From assembly GCF_900770955.1 (NCBI RefSeq), contig NZ_CAAGLX010000024.1, forward strand, positions 1 through 64,000: 64,000 bases of DNA, in the 5' to 3' direction. Made by a program: the position numbers and the translations under genes. Each line of letters begins with the position of its first letter. The stretch's first letter is position 1. Under the pieces are notes generated by a model, which did not search any database, had not been told where the DNA came from, and saw only the letters and a program-made list of their open reading frames with translations. This document shows positions 48,697 through 57,620 of the stretch, one piece after another. This DNA is from an uncultured Phascolarctobacterium sp. (GTDB lineage Bacteria > Bacillota > Negativicutes > Acidaminococcales > Acidaminococcaceae).

Positions 48697-48722
48697 TAGC
48701 TCATTATCAGAAATTAAGGCTG

Positions 48723-48752
48723 GACAAAAGCGCTTGATATCTGCTATAATAA
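48723..48752 (+). promoter_or_regulatory. Promoter of the glutamine synthetase-family gene
   Basis: TATAAT near 48746 with TGGACA 18 bp upstream (TGGACA-18-TATAAT). It starts a leader of about 160 bases. Confidence 0.6.
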
Positions 48753-48765
48753 TAAGACAGTCAAC

Positions 48766-48825
48766 GAGGACTTTTTTGAGCAAGGAAGTAGTGTGTCAAT
48801 GCTTAAAAAGGTCCTTTTTCGTTTA
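48766..48825 (+). terminator. Attenuator-like terminator in the leader
   Basis: AGGACTTTTTTGAGCA and TGCTTAAAAAGGTCCT pair across a loop of about 17 bases, followed by TTTTTCG. It is positioned just after the predicted start of transcription and about 90 bp before the gene, so it would stop most transcripts unless an alternative fold or factor prevents it. No T-box or known riboswitch sequence was seen. Confidence 0.65.
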
Positions 48826-48914
48826 TCTTGCAGAAAATATGTAGGGAGCATTTTTCTGCAGTATGATAATTAGGGAGTATTGAGAAAGGAGGCAGCCTTC
48901 TGGCTGCACTGATC

Positions 48915-50822
48915 ATGAACAACAAAGATTTATTGTATGTAATTAAACCCGAAGAACAAAACGAAAGCACTCTGCGTGAGCTTCTTACTCTGCATCCGGA
49001 GATTCAGTTTGTATCTCTGATGGGTGTAGATTTCGCCGGTAACGATACCGATGAAAAAATCCCGATGAAGATTTTCCTCGAGGATATCGAAGGCTTTTTG
49101 GCAGGCAGCGCAGCACAGACTGACGGCTCCTCCGTTGTGCTGACCGGTATCGCTACTCTGAACGATGCCCGCGTTGATATGAAGGTTGATAAAACCGTTA
49201 ACTGGTTTGTTGATTATAACTATGAGCACTTTGACGCAGAAAGCGGCCGCATGATCGGCACTCTGCGTATTCCCTGCTATCTGATTCATAACGGCAATCA
49301 TGTTGATTCCCGTTCTATTCTGAACGATACTCTGGCTTATGTAGAAAAAGAAATCATGGATTTGTTTGCTAAGCATCCGGTTATTGCCGGTCTGGAGCAT
49401 GTAAATCCGGCTGAGATTGAAAAGCTGGTATTCACCAGTGCTACCGAGCTGGAATTCTGGGTAAAAACTCCGCGTGAGGACGCACCGCTGGAGGCTCTGA
49501 GCTCCTCTCAGGTAATGCAGGAGCAATATTGGCAGCGTACTCGCGGTAACGTGCGTACTGCACTGGAGCAGACTATCCAGACTCTGGAACTGTACGGCCT
49601 GGAGCCGGAAATGGGCCACAAGGAATGTGGCGGTGTTAAAGGTCAGATTGACGGTGCAGGCCATATGACACACGTTATGGAGCAGCTGGAGGTTGACTGG
49701 AAGTTCAGCAGCGGCGTACAGACTGCAGATAACGAGCTTTTGGCACGTATCATCGTTAAAGAAATTTTCCGCATGAACGGCTTGGAGGTTTCCTTCCAGG
49801 CTAAACCGATTCCCGGTGTTGCAGGCAGCGGTGAGCATACACATGTAGGCATTGCCGCAAAAATGAAAAACGGTAAAATCGTCAACCTGTTCTCGCCGAA
49901 GGATATGCACAAGGACTTCCTTTCCGCTGTAGGCTACGGCGCTCTCATGGGCCTTTTGAAAAACTACGAGGTAACCAATCCGTTTATCTCCTGCACCATT
50001 GACTCCCTGAACCGTCTGAAACCCGGCTTCGAGGCTCCTGTCTGCATTGTTACCAGCCTGGGCCTGAGCCCGGATAATCCGTCCCGTAACAGAACCATTC
50101 TTGCAGGCCTGATCCGCGATTTGGACAACGATAAGGCTACCCGTATCGAAATGCGTTCTCCGAACCCGTATACCAACACCTACATCGCTATTGCTGCCTT
50201 CTACCTGTCCTGCCTCGACGGCATTAAGGCTTGCGTAGAATCCGGCAAGGATCTGAAGGCTCTGGAAAAAGAAATTTCCAAGAAGGCCGGCGAAGAGGGC
50301 TTCTATCTGGATACCGACCGTCAATACCGCACCGAGGAAGATGTGTTTGAAGATTTCACTGCGGAAGAACGCAGCAAGCTGTTCGGTGAACCGCCTGCTA
50401 CCGTTTGGGAAAACCTCTGCGCCTTTGAAAAATATCCGGAAAAGGTTGCAGTGCTCACCCAGGGCAATGTCCTGAAAAAGGAATACATCGACTCCTTCAT
50501 GCAGGGGGCGCTGATTCGTTGGAAAACCGAGCTTCTGACTCGTCTGATTCCGGAAAACTATCAGGCTGTTATCGATATGAAACGCCTGCATAACCAGGAA
50601 ACCTGCACCGACTGCGACCTGGCAATGTGGCGTAAAATCCAGAACCTGCGTGCTAAACTGGCCAAGGATTCCTTCGAAGAGAAGAGCATCTTCACCGCTA
50701 TCCGCAGAGCTGTTGCCGAAGGCGATTACGATACTGTTTCCAAGCTCAAGGTTGAGATGGGACAAACTATGGAAGAGCTCAAGACTCTGTATCACGACTA
50801 CAAACAAAATATCATTGATTAA
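48915..50822 (+). CDS. Glutamine synthetase-family protein, large form (635 aa)
   Basis: The protein has the glutamine synthetase catalytic fold: TELEFWVKTPRED (about 177-189), GHKECGGVKGQID (about 234-246), GSGEHTHVGIA (about 304-314, like the GNGMHxH loop of GSI) and DKATRIEMRSPNPYTNTYIA (about 414-433, carrying the catalytic Arg/Glu motif). At 635 aa it is longer than GSI (about 450-470) and shorter than GSIII (about 720); the last 150 residues are a helical extension with CTDCDLAMW. Similar long forms occur in Clostridia and Negativicutes and are annotated as glutamine synthetase. GAAAGGAGG followed by a GCAGCC/GGCTGC hairpin lies before the ATG. Activity on glutamate and ammonia is likely but not proven. 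Confidence 0.8.
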   Translation: MNNKDLLYVIKPEEQNESTLRELLTLHPEIQFVSLMGVDFAGNDTDEKIPMKIFLEDIEGFLAGSAAQTDGSSVVLTGIATLNDARVDMKVDKTVNWFVDYNYEHFDAESGRMIGTLRIPCYLIHNGNHVDSRSILNDTLAYVEKEIMDLFAKHPVIAGLEHVNPAEIEKLVFTSATELEFWVKTPREDAPLEALSSSQVMQEQYWQRTRGNVRTALEQTIQTLELYGLEPEMGHKECGGVKGQIDGAGHMTHVMEQLEVDWKFSSGVQTADNELLARIIVKEIFRMNGLEVSFQAKPIPGVAGSGEHTHVGIAAKMKNGKIVNLFSPKDMHKDFLSAVGYGALMGLLKNYEVTNPFISCTIDSLNRLKPGFEAPVCIVTSLGLSPDNPSRNRTILAGLIRDLDNDKATRIEMRSPNPYTNTYIAIAAFYLSCLDGIKACVESGKDLKALEKEISKKAGEEGFYLDTDRQYRTEEDVFEDFTAEERSKLFGEPPATVWENLCAFEKYPEKVAVLTQGNVLKKEYIDSFMQGALIRWKTELLTRLIPENYQAVIDMKRLHNQETCTDCDLAMWRKIQNLRAKLAKDSFEEKSIFTAIRRAVAEGDYDTVSKLKVEMGQTMEELKTLYHDYKQNIID

Positions 50823-51035
50823 TTTATCTGCTTCTTGCGTGGCTGCTGTACTTAAAGTGCGGCAGCCATTTTCTCTTTCCTGCTTCCTTTAGAGTGCAGT
50901 TATGGCAATAATTATCCCCGAAAACTTTCCTTTCAGCTTATTTTTTTGCATGAAACTGTTGAGTTAAATGCTGTTTTGTGGTAAAATATCAAAGATATAT
51001 TGACAGTAATATTTTCTGCTGTTCAAAGAAAGGCG

Positions 51036-51482
51036 ATGATAGCTGTGGAGCAGGTCAAGGATGTTCCTGCCTATATTCGCCAAATGTATACTGATAATAA
51101 TTTTATGACTAAGTTCGGTGTGCATATTGGTGAGATAAAGTGTGGCAGTGCTGAAGTCAGCATTGACGTTGATCCGGCAAAGCATTTTAATCATCGTGAC
51201 ATATGTCACGGCGGAGTGATGTTGGCCTTGGCAGACTCCGTTCTGGGCGTTACCGGTGCAAGCGTTGGCGCTGTAGTGGCAACTCTTAATTTCAGCATGA
51301 ATTTTATCAAAGGTGTCCATGAGCCGACTAAATTGACTGTAAGAAGCCATATCAAGCATTCGGGACATTCTACGATGGTTATTGAGGCTGAAATGACAGA
51401 CAGCAAAAAGCAATTAATTGGGACGATTTTAACAACGATGTTTGTCGTCGACAGATTTAAAGAAATACCCGCCAAATGGTGA
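51036..51482 (+). CDS. PaaI-type hotdog thioesterase
   Basis: This hotdog-fold protein hydrolyses acyl-CoA or aryl-CoA thioesters. I used the ATG at 51036 (148 aa), because AAAGG is directly before it; a TTG at 51000 would add 12 residues. It contains the PaaI motif HFNHRDICHGGVMLALADSV (about 50-69) with the catalytic-type Asn/Asp and HGG, and a beta sheet end (MVIEAEMTDSKKQLIGTI). It lies 61 bp before an acyl-CoA dehydrogenase gene in the same direction, likely a fatty or branched acyl-CoA unit. Confidence 0.85.
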   Translation: MIAVEQVKDVPAYIRQMYTDNNFMTKFGVHIGEIKCGSAEVSIDVDPAKHFNHRDICHGGVMLALADSVLGVTGASVGAVVATLNFSMNFIKGVHEPTKLTVRSHIKHSGHSTMVIEAEMTDSKKQLIGTILTTMFVVDRFKEIPAKW

Positions 51483-51546
51483 GCTTGCATGAGTTGATTT
51501 GGAAGGGAAATGACGCGGAAGACCGCTTGATATCAAGGAGGATATG

Positions 51547-52686
51547 ATGGATTTTGCATTAAACGAGGAACAATTAGAATTACAGGAAATGGTAAGGGAG
51601 TTTGTTGAAAAAGAAATTACCCCTTACGCTGCTGAAATGGATGCAGAAAACCATATGCGTGACGGCCTTATTGACAAGGCTAACGAAATGGGCTTGCTGA
51701 ACGTTATTGTTCCGGAAGAATTAGATGGTCCCGGCCTGGACAGTATTTCTGTTGCTACCATTTATGAAGAGCTGGGCAAAGGCTGCGCAGGTGTTGCAAC
51801 CTCTCTGGCTGCCAACAGCCTGGCAACTGTACCTGTTCTGCTGGCTGGTACCGACGAACAAAAGAAAATGTATTGCGATATCCTGAACAACGGTGGTCTG
51901 GCTGCTTTCGCTCTGACCGAGCCCGGTGCAGGCAGTGATGCAGGCGGCGTTTCTACCCGCGCTGTACGCAATAAGGAAGAAGGCACCTACACTCTGAACG
52001 GTACCAAAATGTTCATCACCAACGGTGGTCTGGCAGAAATCTTCCTGGTATTCGCCAACACCCGTAAAACCGGCGGTATCCGTGGTTTGACTGCTTTCAT
52101 CGTTCCGAAAGACACCCCGGGCTTCTCCATTGGCAAGAAAGAAAACAAAATGGGCATCCGTCCTTCCAATACTACCGAGCTGGTTCTGCAAGACGTTGTT
52201 ATTCCCGAATCCTATCGCGTTGGCCGCGAAGGCGAAGGCTTCCGTATTGCTATGAACACCTTGGACAGCGCTCGTCCGTTCGTTGGCGCTGTTTCCGTAG
52301 GTATCGCTCAGGCTGCTCTGGACTGCGCTGTTAAATATGCTAAGGAGCGCCGTCAGTTCGGCCAGCCGATTGCTTCCTTCCAAATGGTTCAAGGCATGCT
52401 GGCTGACATGGCTATGAAGGTTGAAACCGCTCGCCTCATGGTTCAAAAGGCTTGCTGGATGCGTGACCAGGGCATGGAATTCTCTAAAGAGGCTGCTATG
52501 GCTAAATGCTATGCCGCTGACGTTGCTATGCAGGTAACTACCGACGCTGTTCAGGTAATGGGCGGCTACGGCTATACCAAAGAGTACCCCGTAGAGAAGA
52601 TGATGCGTGACGCTAAAATCATGCAAATCTACGAAGGCACCAACCAAATCCAACGTCTGGTTATTGCCAACAAGCTGTTGTACTAA
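51547..52686 (+). CDS. Acyl-CoA dehydrogenase
   Basis: This FAD enzyme introduces a trans-2 double bond into acyl-CoA. AAGGAGG better fits the ATG at 51547 than the one at 51544, giving 379 aa. Features: N-terminal helical domain, FAD-binding FALTEPGAGSDAGG (about 123-136) and MFITNGGLAEIF (about 155), substrate-side RRQFGQPIASFQ (about 268-279), and the catalytic Glu in IYEGTNQIQR (about 361). It is the short-chain/butyryl-CoA dehydrogenase type. No etfAB is adjacent, so its electron acceptor must be encoded elsewhere. Confidence 0.93.
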   Translation: MDFALNEEQLELQEMVREFVEKEITPYAAEMDAENHMRDGLIDKANEMGLLNVIVPEELDGPGLDSISVATIYEELGKGCAGVATSLAANSLATVPVLLAGTDEQKKMYCDILNNGGLAAFALTEPGAGSDAGGVSTRAVRNKEEGTYTLNGTKMFITNGGLAEIFLVFANTRKTGGIRGLTAFIVPKDTPGFSIGKKENKMGIRPSNTTELVLQDVVIPESYRVGREGEGFRIAMNTLDSARPFVGAVSVGIAQAALDCAVKYAKERRQFGQPIASFQMVQGMLADMAMKVETARLMVQKACWMRDQGMEFSKEAAMAKCYAADVAMQVTTDAVQVMGGYGYTKEYPVEKMMRDAKIMQIYEGTNQIQRLVIANKLLY

Positions 52687-52873
52687 TAGCTGTTATAACG
52701 AAGATAATTTTATTGAGAGCTGCTGCACTTTTGTGTGGCAGCTCTTTGTTGTTTTTATTCGTGACAATGGTTTACGCGTATGCTAAAATATAAAGATAAA
52801 GAGCTTTTAAAGCATAATAGAAAGCAGAATCTTTGCTACAAATCATTTTGCTGAGAATTGGGGGGCAAATAAA

Positions 52874-53575
52874 TTGTTAGCTGATAATTTAAAGCAGGTT
52901 CAGGAGCAGATTACAGCTGCTTTGGAACAGCGTAAGCATAAAGACCTGCTCACAGGAGATAAAGTAACGCTGGTGGCGGTAACGAAGAATCATCCGCCGA
53001 AAATTATTACTGATATTGAGGCCCTTGGCATTGCCAATGTAGGCGAAAACCGCGTGCAGGAGGCTAAGCATAAGCAGGAGGCCCTGGGCAAGCATGGCTA
53101 TTGGCATCTTATCGGTCATCTGCAGACGAATAAGGCGCGTCAGGCAGTTGCTTTGTTTGACCTTATTGAATCGGTAGACAGCGAGCATTTGCTGGCTGCG
53201 ATTGATAAAGAGGCAGAACGCATCGGCAAGGTGCAGGATATCCTTTTGCAGCTGAATATTGCCCATGAGGAACAAAAATCCGGCTTAGACAAGGAGGATT
53301 ATCTGGCGCTGTTGCCTAAGCTGCCAGAATATAAGCATGTACGTTTGCGAGGGCTGATGGTAATTGCCCAAAAATGCGAGGATATTGAGCAGACAAGGCC
53401 TGTATTTGCTGCAGGCTACCGTGCGTTTGCACGCTTAAAGCAGCAGTATCCGCAGGCGGATATTTTGTCTATGGGTATGAGCAACGATTACAAAGTTGCG
53501 ATTGAAGAGGGCGCAAATATTGTGCGTGTGGGCACAGCTCTGTTCGGACAGCGTGATTATAGCCTGAAATTTTAA
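52874..53575 (+). CDS. yggS: YggS-family PLP homeostasis protein
   Basis: The PLP-binding protein (ylmE position) keeps free pyridoxal phosphate low. The 233-aa TIM-barrel protein has VAVTKNHPP with the PLP lysine (about 37), GENRVQEA (about 56), WHLIGHLQTNKAR (about 75) and LSMGMSNDYKVAIEEGANIVRVG (about 196-218), the phosphate-binding end. It starts with TTG at 52874, 8 bases behind GGGGGGC. It opens the division-linked ylm cluster. Confidence 0.93.
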   Translation: MLADNLKQVQEQITAALEQRKHKDLLTGDKVTLVAVTKNHPPKIITDIEALGIANVGENRVQEAKHKQEALGKHGYWHLIGHLQTNKARQAVALFDLIESVDSEHLLAAIDKEAERIGKVQDILLQLNIAHEEQKSGLDKEDYLALLPKLPEYKHVRLRGLMVIAQKCEDIEQTRPVFAAGYRAFARLKQQYPQADILSMGMSNDYKVAIEEGANIVRVGTALFGQRDYSLKF

Positions 53576-53599
53576 GACATAGATAAGGTTGGTGACGTA

Positions 53600-54163
53600 A
53601 TGAAGATTATTGATAAAATCATGGATGCATTAAGTCTGTATGACGAGGAAGAGGTTATCGAGGAGGAAGTGGAGCAGAAGCCTGCCAAGACAGAGCAGGA
53701 GCCGGCTAAGCCCAAGAAGCGTTTCTTCGGCAGCAAGGAGCCTGCTGCTCAGGCACCGGCAGAGGAGCCTAAGAGTGAACGCAAATCAATTTTGAATTTT
53801 AAGGGTTCTGCAGCAAAGGCAGAGCCGGTGAAAAATGAAAAAATGGGCAGCAAAACCATTAACCTGCCTGTTGCCGACAAGCTGATGACAGTTGTGCTGC
53901 TGGAGCCTGTTGATTTTAACGATTCTCCCAAGATTGCCGATTATCTGCGCGATAATCAGGCTGTAGTTGTTAATTACGACAAGACAGATAATGTTGTTGC
54001 CAAGCGTATGACCGACTTCATCAGCGGTACCGTTTATGCTATCGGTGGCAGCATGAAAAAGCTGGGACGCAATATTGTTATCTGTGCTCCGAAAAACGTA
54101 GATATAGATGCAGGCGTTGAGCACGAGCCTGACGAGGGGGGAAATAATCCATGGGACAAATAG
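53600..54163 (+). CDS. sepF: Cell-division protein SepF
   Basis: SepF anchors FtsZ to the membrane and aligns its filaments. The 187-aa protein begins with an amphipathic membrane-binding helix (MKIIDKIMDALSL). A Glu/Lys/Pro-rich linker (about 18-75) and the SepF core (about 95-170, VVLLEPVDFNDSPKIADYLR and GTVYAIGGSMKKLGRNIVICAP) follow. The proC ATG lies inside its last codons (13-base overlap). Confidence 0.93.
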   Translation: MKIIDKIMDALSLYDEEEVIEEEVEQKPAKTEQEPAKPKKRFFGSKEPAAQAPAEEPKSERKSILNFKGSAAKAEPVKNEKMGSKTINLPVADKLMTVVLLEPVDFNDSPKIADYLRDNQAVVVNYDKTDNVVAKRMTDFISGTVYAIGGSMKKLGRNIVICAPKNVDIDAGVEHEPDEGGNNPWDK

Positions 54164-54972
54164 CAGTAAAGAAAATTGCTTTTATTGGCGGTGGCGCTAT
54201 GGCCAAAGCAATTATCAAGGGAATTATCGGCGGCGGTCTGATTGCGCCGGAGATGATTACCGTAGGCGAGCCTACCGAGGCACATGCGCGCAGCCTGCAT
54301 GAAGCCTTTGGCGTAAATGTTACTACGGACAATAAAGAGGCTGTTCGCGATGCGGATCTGGTAATCTTTGCCGTAAAGCCGCAGGTTGCACCGGTTGCAC
54401 TGGTGCCCGAGCTGATAGCTGCCATGAAAAAGGAGGCCTGGGTGCTTTCTATCATGGGCAGTGTTACGCTGGAACAGCTGCATGCTTATGCTCCGGGGTT
54501 CCCGGTAGTCCGCACGATGCCCAACACTCCGCTGGCAGCAGGCGCCGGCATGACTGCTATCTGCTGCGATGAGGCGGTAACCGAGCCGATGAAGCAGACT
54601 GCGGCGGCAATTTTCAGCAGCTGCGGTGAAATAGAATTTGTTGATGAAAAAATATTGGAAGCGATTACGGCAATTTCCGGCTGCGGACCGGGATATTGCT
54701 TTGTAATTATTGATGCACTGGCTGACGCAGGCGTGCGTGCCGGCCTGCCGCGTGCGCTGGCTATTAAGCTGGCAGCACAGACAATGGCAGGCAGCGGCAA
54801 GCTGTGCGTAGAAAGCGGCCTGCATCCGGCACAGCTGCGCGACCAGGTAACAAGCCCTGGCGGTACTACCATTGCCGGAATCCATGCCTTGGAAAACCAT
54901 GGTGTGCGCGGTGCTTTTTATGATGCGGTGCAGGCAGTACTGCAAAGAGATAAGGAATTACAGGGGAAATAA
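54151..54972 (+). CDS. proC: Pyrroline-5-carboxylate reductase
   Basis: ProC reduces pyrroline-5-carboxylate to proline with NAD(P)H. The 273-aa protein has GGGAMAKAIIKGIIGGG (about 13-29), a central PNTPLAAGAG (about 120) and the C-terminal signature QVTSPGGTTIAGIHALENHG (about 232-251). It sits between sepF and ylmH, the place usually held by the membrane protein YggT/YlmG, which is absent here. GAGGGGGG precedes the ATG. Confidence 0.95.
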   Translation: MGQIAVKKIAFIGGGAMAKAIIKGIIGGGLIAPEMITVGEPTEAHARSLHEAFGVNVTTDNKEAVRDADLVIFAVKPQVAPVALVPELIAAMKKEAWVLSIMGSVTLEQLHAYAPGFPVVRTMPNTPLAAGAGMTAICCDEAVTEPMKQTAAAIFSSCGEIEFVDEKILEAITAISGCGPGYCFVIIDALADAGVRAGLPRALAIKLAAQTMAGSGKLCVESGLHPAQLRDQVTSPGGTTIAGIHALENHGVRGAFYDAVQAVLQRDKELQGK

Positions 54973-54975
54973 TTT

Positions 54976-55761
54976 ATGGCAGACAGAGAAAAAATTCTGC
55001 GTTACTTTAAAGCCGGCGGTGATGAGCAGCTGGCGGCCAAGCTGCTGGATTTAGCCGAGGGAGCCAATAAATCACGCAAGTTTCGCGTGAGCGAGTTTCT
55101 GGACCCTCATGCCTATAACGTTGCGGAAATTATTGCGGCAAACTATGAAAATGTGCGTCTGGAAAGCGACGGCGGCTTCAGTAATGCCGAAAGGGTGAAG
55201 GCTGCCTTTGTTGCCGATGATTTTTACGGCCAGCCTGATTTTGGTATGGCCTATTTTCTGGCGGCCTGGGATAAGCGCTATTATGATTTGTCGCACCGCG
55301 ATATTCTGGGTGCGTTTATGGGCACGGGCTGCAAGCGTGAGGCCTTGGGCGATATCGTTTTTGTGCCTGAGGGAGCGCAACTGGTGGTAGAAAAATCACT
55401 GGTAAATTACCTTACCGGCAATCTGACGCAGATCGGTGCTGCGCCGGTAACGCTTACGGAAATTCCCCGCGAGCAATTGCTGCAGAAGGAAGAAAAGGTT
55501 AAGCTGATTAACGCTACAGTCGCTGATTTGCGTCTGGATGCCGTGGCAGCGGCAGGCTATGGCGTCAGCCGCAGCCGTATGGCGGATGAAATCAAAAGCC
55601 TGAATGTCAAGGTCAATTGGAAAGAAGCCAAAAAGGCAGCACAGCCCGTGAACGAGGGCGATGTAATTTCCTTCCGCGGCCGTGGTCGGGTAGAGATAGA
55701 GGAAATCCGTGGCACTACTAAAAAAGGACGCATCAGTGTAACGCTGAAGCGTTATATCTAG
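54976..55761 (+). CDS. ylmH: YlmH, S4-domain RNA-binding protein
   Basis: YlmH is a ribosome-associated protein of the division cluster; in Bacillus it has been implicated in rescue of stalled large subunits. The 261-aa protein starts 4 bp after proC. An N-terminal domain (about 1-75), a middle region with GAFMGTGCKREALGDI (about 112-127) and a C-terminal S4 domain (about 185-255, RLDAVAAAGYGVSRSRMADE, ending KKGRISVTLKRYI) match the family. Confidence 0.9.
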   Translation: MADREKILRYFKAGGDEQLAAKLLDLAEGANKSRKFRVSEFLDPHAYNVAEIIAANYENVRLESDGGFSNAERVKAAFVADDFYGQPDFGMAYFLAAWDKRYYDLSHRDILGAFMGTGCKREALGDIVFVPEGAQLVVEKSLVNYLTGNLTQIGAAPVTLTEIPREQLLQKEEKVKLINATVADLRLDAVAAAGYGVSRSRMADEIKSLNVKVNWKEAKKAAQPVNEGDVISFRGRGRVEIEEIRGTTKKGRISVTLKRYI

Positions 55762-55772
55762 GAGGATAAACC

Positions 55773-56591
55773 ATGCTTAATCCGGAGAATTTAAAGAAAA
55801 AAACTTTCACCAAGGGTTTTCGTGGCTATGAGGTAGAAGAAGTAGATAAGTTTCTGGCTAAACTGATTAAGGAATACGAATATCTTTATCTGGATAACCT
55901 GGAGCAGAAAGAAACTATCGAGCGTGTCAGCTCCAAGCTGGAATATTATCAGCAGATGGAGGCTACCATGCAGAGCACTCTGGCTGTGGCGCAGGAAACT
56001 GCTGACGAGGTGAAGAACGCCAGCGAAAAGAAGGCGGCACTGCTGGAGAAGGAAACGGCAGTGAAGTGCGAGCAGCAGCTGAGCGAAGCGAAGGCTGCGG
56101 CGCAGAAGCTGCATGATGATACCATGGCGCATGCTGAGGATTTGTATAATCAGACGAAAAACAAAACCGACAACATGCTGCAGGCAGCGATGGCTGAATG
56201 CAATAAGCTGCGCGAGGAAGCTAAGGCTTATGCAGATAAGCTGCGCAGCAGTGCTGAGGTAGAAGCAGAAAAACTGCGTGTATCTACGGAAGATGTCTGC
56301 AAGAAGCGTGCCAACAGTGCTGCCAGCGAGGCTAACAAGCTGCTGGAGGACGCACGCAGTGAAGCCGGCAAGATGATGCTGGATGCCAATACTAAATATC
56401 GTAAACTGGTGGGAGATGCCGAGGAGCGCAGCCGTAAAATTATTTTTGAAGCTGACGCTAAGGCTGCTATGGCTGAACAGGCCTATAATGAGCAGGTGAA
56501 AAAGGCGGCGCTGCATCGTAAAAACATGCTGCATTTGCTGGAAACGCAGGTTGAGCTGCTTAAAAACTATGCCAGTCACAACGAAGAATAG
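55773..56591 (+). CDS. divIVA: DivIVA-family cell-division/polarity protein
   Basis: DivIVA recognises curved membrane at poles and septa. The 272-aa protein begins MLNPENLKKKTFTKGFRGYE and EVEEVDKFLAKLIKEYE, the DivIVA lipid-binding domain with the FxxGxRGY motif. A long coiled coil (about 45-262) with many Ala/Lys/Glu follows. It is longer than Bacillus DivIVA (164 aa), as in other Negativicutes. Last gene of the ylm cluster; in many genomes ileS follows directly. Confidence 0.92.
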   Translation: MLNPENLKKKTFTKGFRGYEVEEVDKFLAKLIKEYEYLYLDNLEQKETIERVSSKLEYYQQMEATMQSTLAVAQETADEVKNASEKKAALLEKETAVKCEQQLSEAKAAAQKLHDDTMAHAEDLYNQTKNKTDNMLQAAMAECNKLREEAKAYADKLRSSAEVEAEKLRVSTEDVCKKRANSAASEANKLLEDARSEAGKMMLDANTKYRKLVGDAEERSRKIIFEADAKAAMAEQAYNEQVKKAALHRKNMLHLLETQVELLKNYASHNEE

Positions 56592-56605
56592 TCGGAGGCT
56601 GAATG

Positions 56606-57274
56606 ATGATTATTTTAGTGAGGCATGGTGAAGCAACGCATCATACGCAAAGATTAACCGGCGGCTGGACGGATTCGCAGCTGACCGATAAGGGCAGGGC
56701 GCAGATAAAGGCAGCTGCGGTGAAGCTGGCGAAGGATTTTGCCGGACGCAATTGCAGGCTGCGGATTCTGGCAAGTGATTTGCAGCGCGCTTCCGCATCG
56801 GCGCAGATTATTGCCGAGGAACTTGGCTTTAAGGGAGAAATAGAGCATTGCCGTTTCCTGCGCGAAAAAAATAATGGCATTGCTGCAGGGATGACTGAGG
56901 AAGAGGCTAAGAAGTATTTTTGTAAGCCTGCTTCCGAGCAGGAGCTGGATCACCGCAACTATCCCGGCGGTGAAACGCGCAATGAATTCTATCGCCGTAA
57001 TGTGCACGGGCTGTGGCATTATGCGGATGTCGACAAGGAAAATCTGTTGATTGTTGCGCATAAGGGCACGATTCAGAATATTATTTTCCGTTGGCTGGGA
57101 ATGGATATGCAGCAGGTGGCGGCCTTTAACTTTTCGGTTGATGTGCAGCCTGCCAGCGTAACTGTTCTGGGGATTAACAAATGGCATGAGCATGCTGTTT
57201 TCCGCTTAAATGACGTGAGTCATCTGACGCAGGGAAAGGGCTTTGGCGTGTTTGAGTTTAAGTATGAGAAGTGA
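56606..57274 (+). CDS. Histidine phosphatase-family protein (phosphoglycerate mutase-like)
   Basis: The 222-aa protein has the catalytic motif LVRHGEATH (His about 9, Arg about 8) and later SDLQRASASAQII with the second Arg. AHKGTIQNI carries the second catalytic His (about 155). A long C-terminus (about 185-222) is atypical. It may act on a small phosphorylated metabolite such as alpha-ribazole phosphate or on phosphoproteins; no cobalamin genes are near. ATGs at 56603 and 56606 are both possible; GGAGG fits the second slightly better. It lies in the segment that separates divIVA from ileS. Confidence 0.75.
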   Translation: MIILVRHGEATHHTQRLTGGWTDSQLTDKGRAQIKAAAVKLAKDFAGRNCRLRILASDLQRASASAQIIAEELGFKGEIEHCRFLREKNNGIAAGMTEEEAKKYFCKPASEQELDHRNYPGGETRNEFYRRNVHGLWHYADVDKENLLIVAHKGTIQNIIFRWLGMDMQQVAAFNFSVDVQPASVTVLGINKWHEHAVFRLNDVSHLTQGKGFGVFEFKYEK

Positions 57275-57285
57275 ATAAGGCTGTG

Positions 57286-57331
57286 AATGACCGCTTGGGT
57301 GCTTGGGGAAAGCGCTTAAGCGGTTGTTTTT
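57286..57331 (+). terminator. Terminator after the phosphatase gene
   Basis: ACCGCTT (57290-57296) and AAGCGGT (57318-57324) pair, with an inner GCTT/AAGC hairpin, followed by TGTTTTTG. Confidence 0.65.
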
Positions 57332-57345
57332 GCCTCTCACTATAT

Positions 57346-57453
57346 TAATGGCTACGAAAGTGCGATTTTATACCCAACGTCAAAAAATATTTTAAAAAAT
57401 TTTTTAAATTTCTTTGAGAGCATGGGTATAAAACAGGCAAAACATAGCCATTA
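57346..57453. repeat. Nested AT-rich inverted repeats
   Basis: The outer pair is TAATGGCTA (57346-57354) with TAGCCATTA (57445-57453). The inner pair is TTTTATACCCA (57366-57376) with TGGGTATAAAA (57423-57433). The centre is almost pure A/T. A 9-bp hairpin (ACTACTAGC-gtaa-GCTAGTAGT) follows at 57533-57554. No gene is present in this 700-bp region. Confidence 0.8.
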
Positions 57454-57620
57454 GTATAATGACTTTTCTTTTTTCTCTCTTTCTTTTTTATAATTTTTTC
57501 TTTCTGTCTTTATTTCTTTTGCCATGATCATAACTACTAGCGTAAGCTAGTAGTATCCTTGTTCTTTAGAGTACTACCTAAAGGATAGACGTAAAGTACG
57601 GTAGTAGTAGACTATACTAT

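Noticed and set aside
48650..48844. 64-codon ORF between holA and the glutamine synthetase gene
   Set aside because: It overlaps the holA end and the attenuator hairpin and has no ribosome site or recognisable composition.
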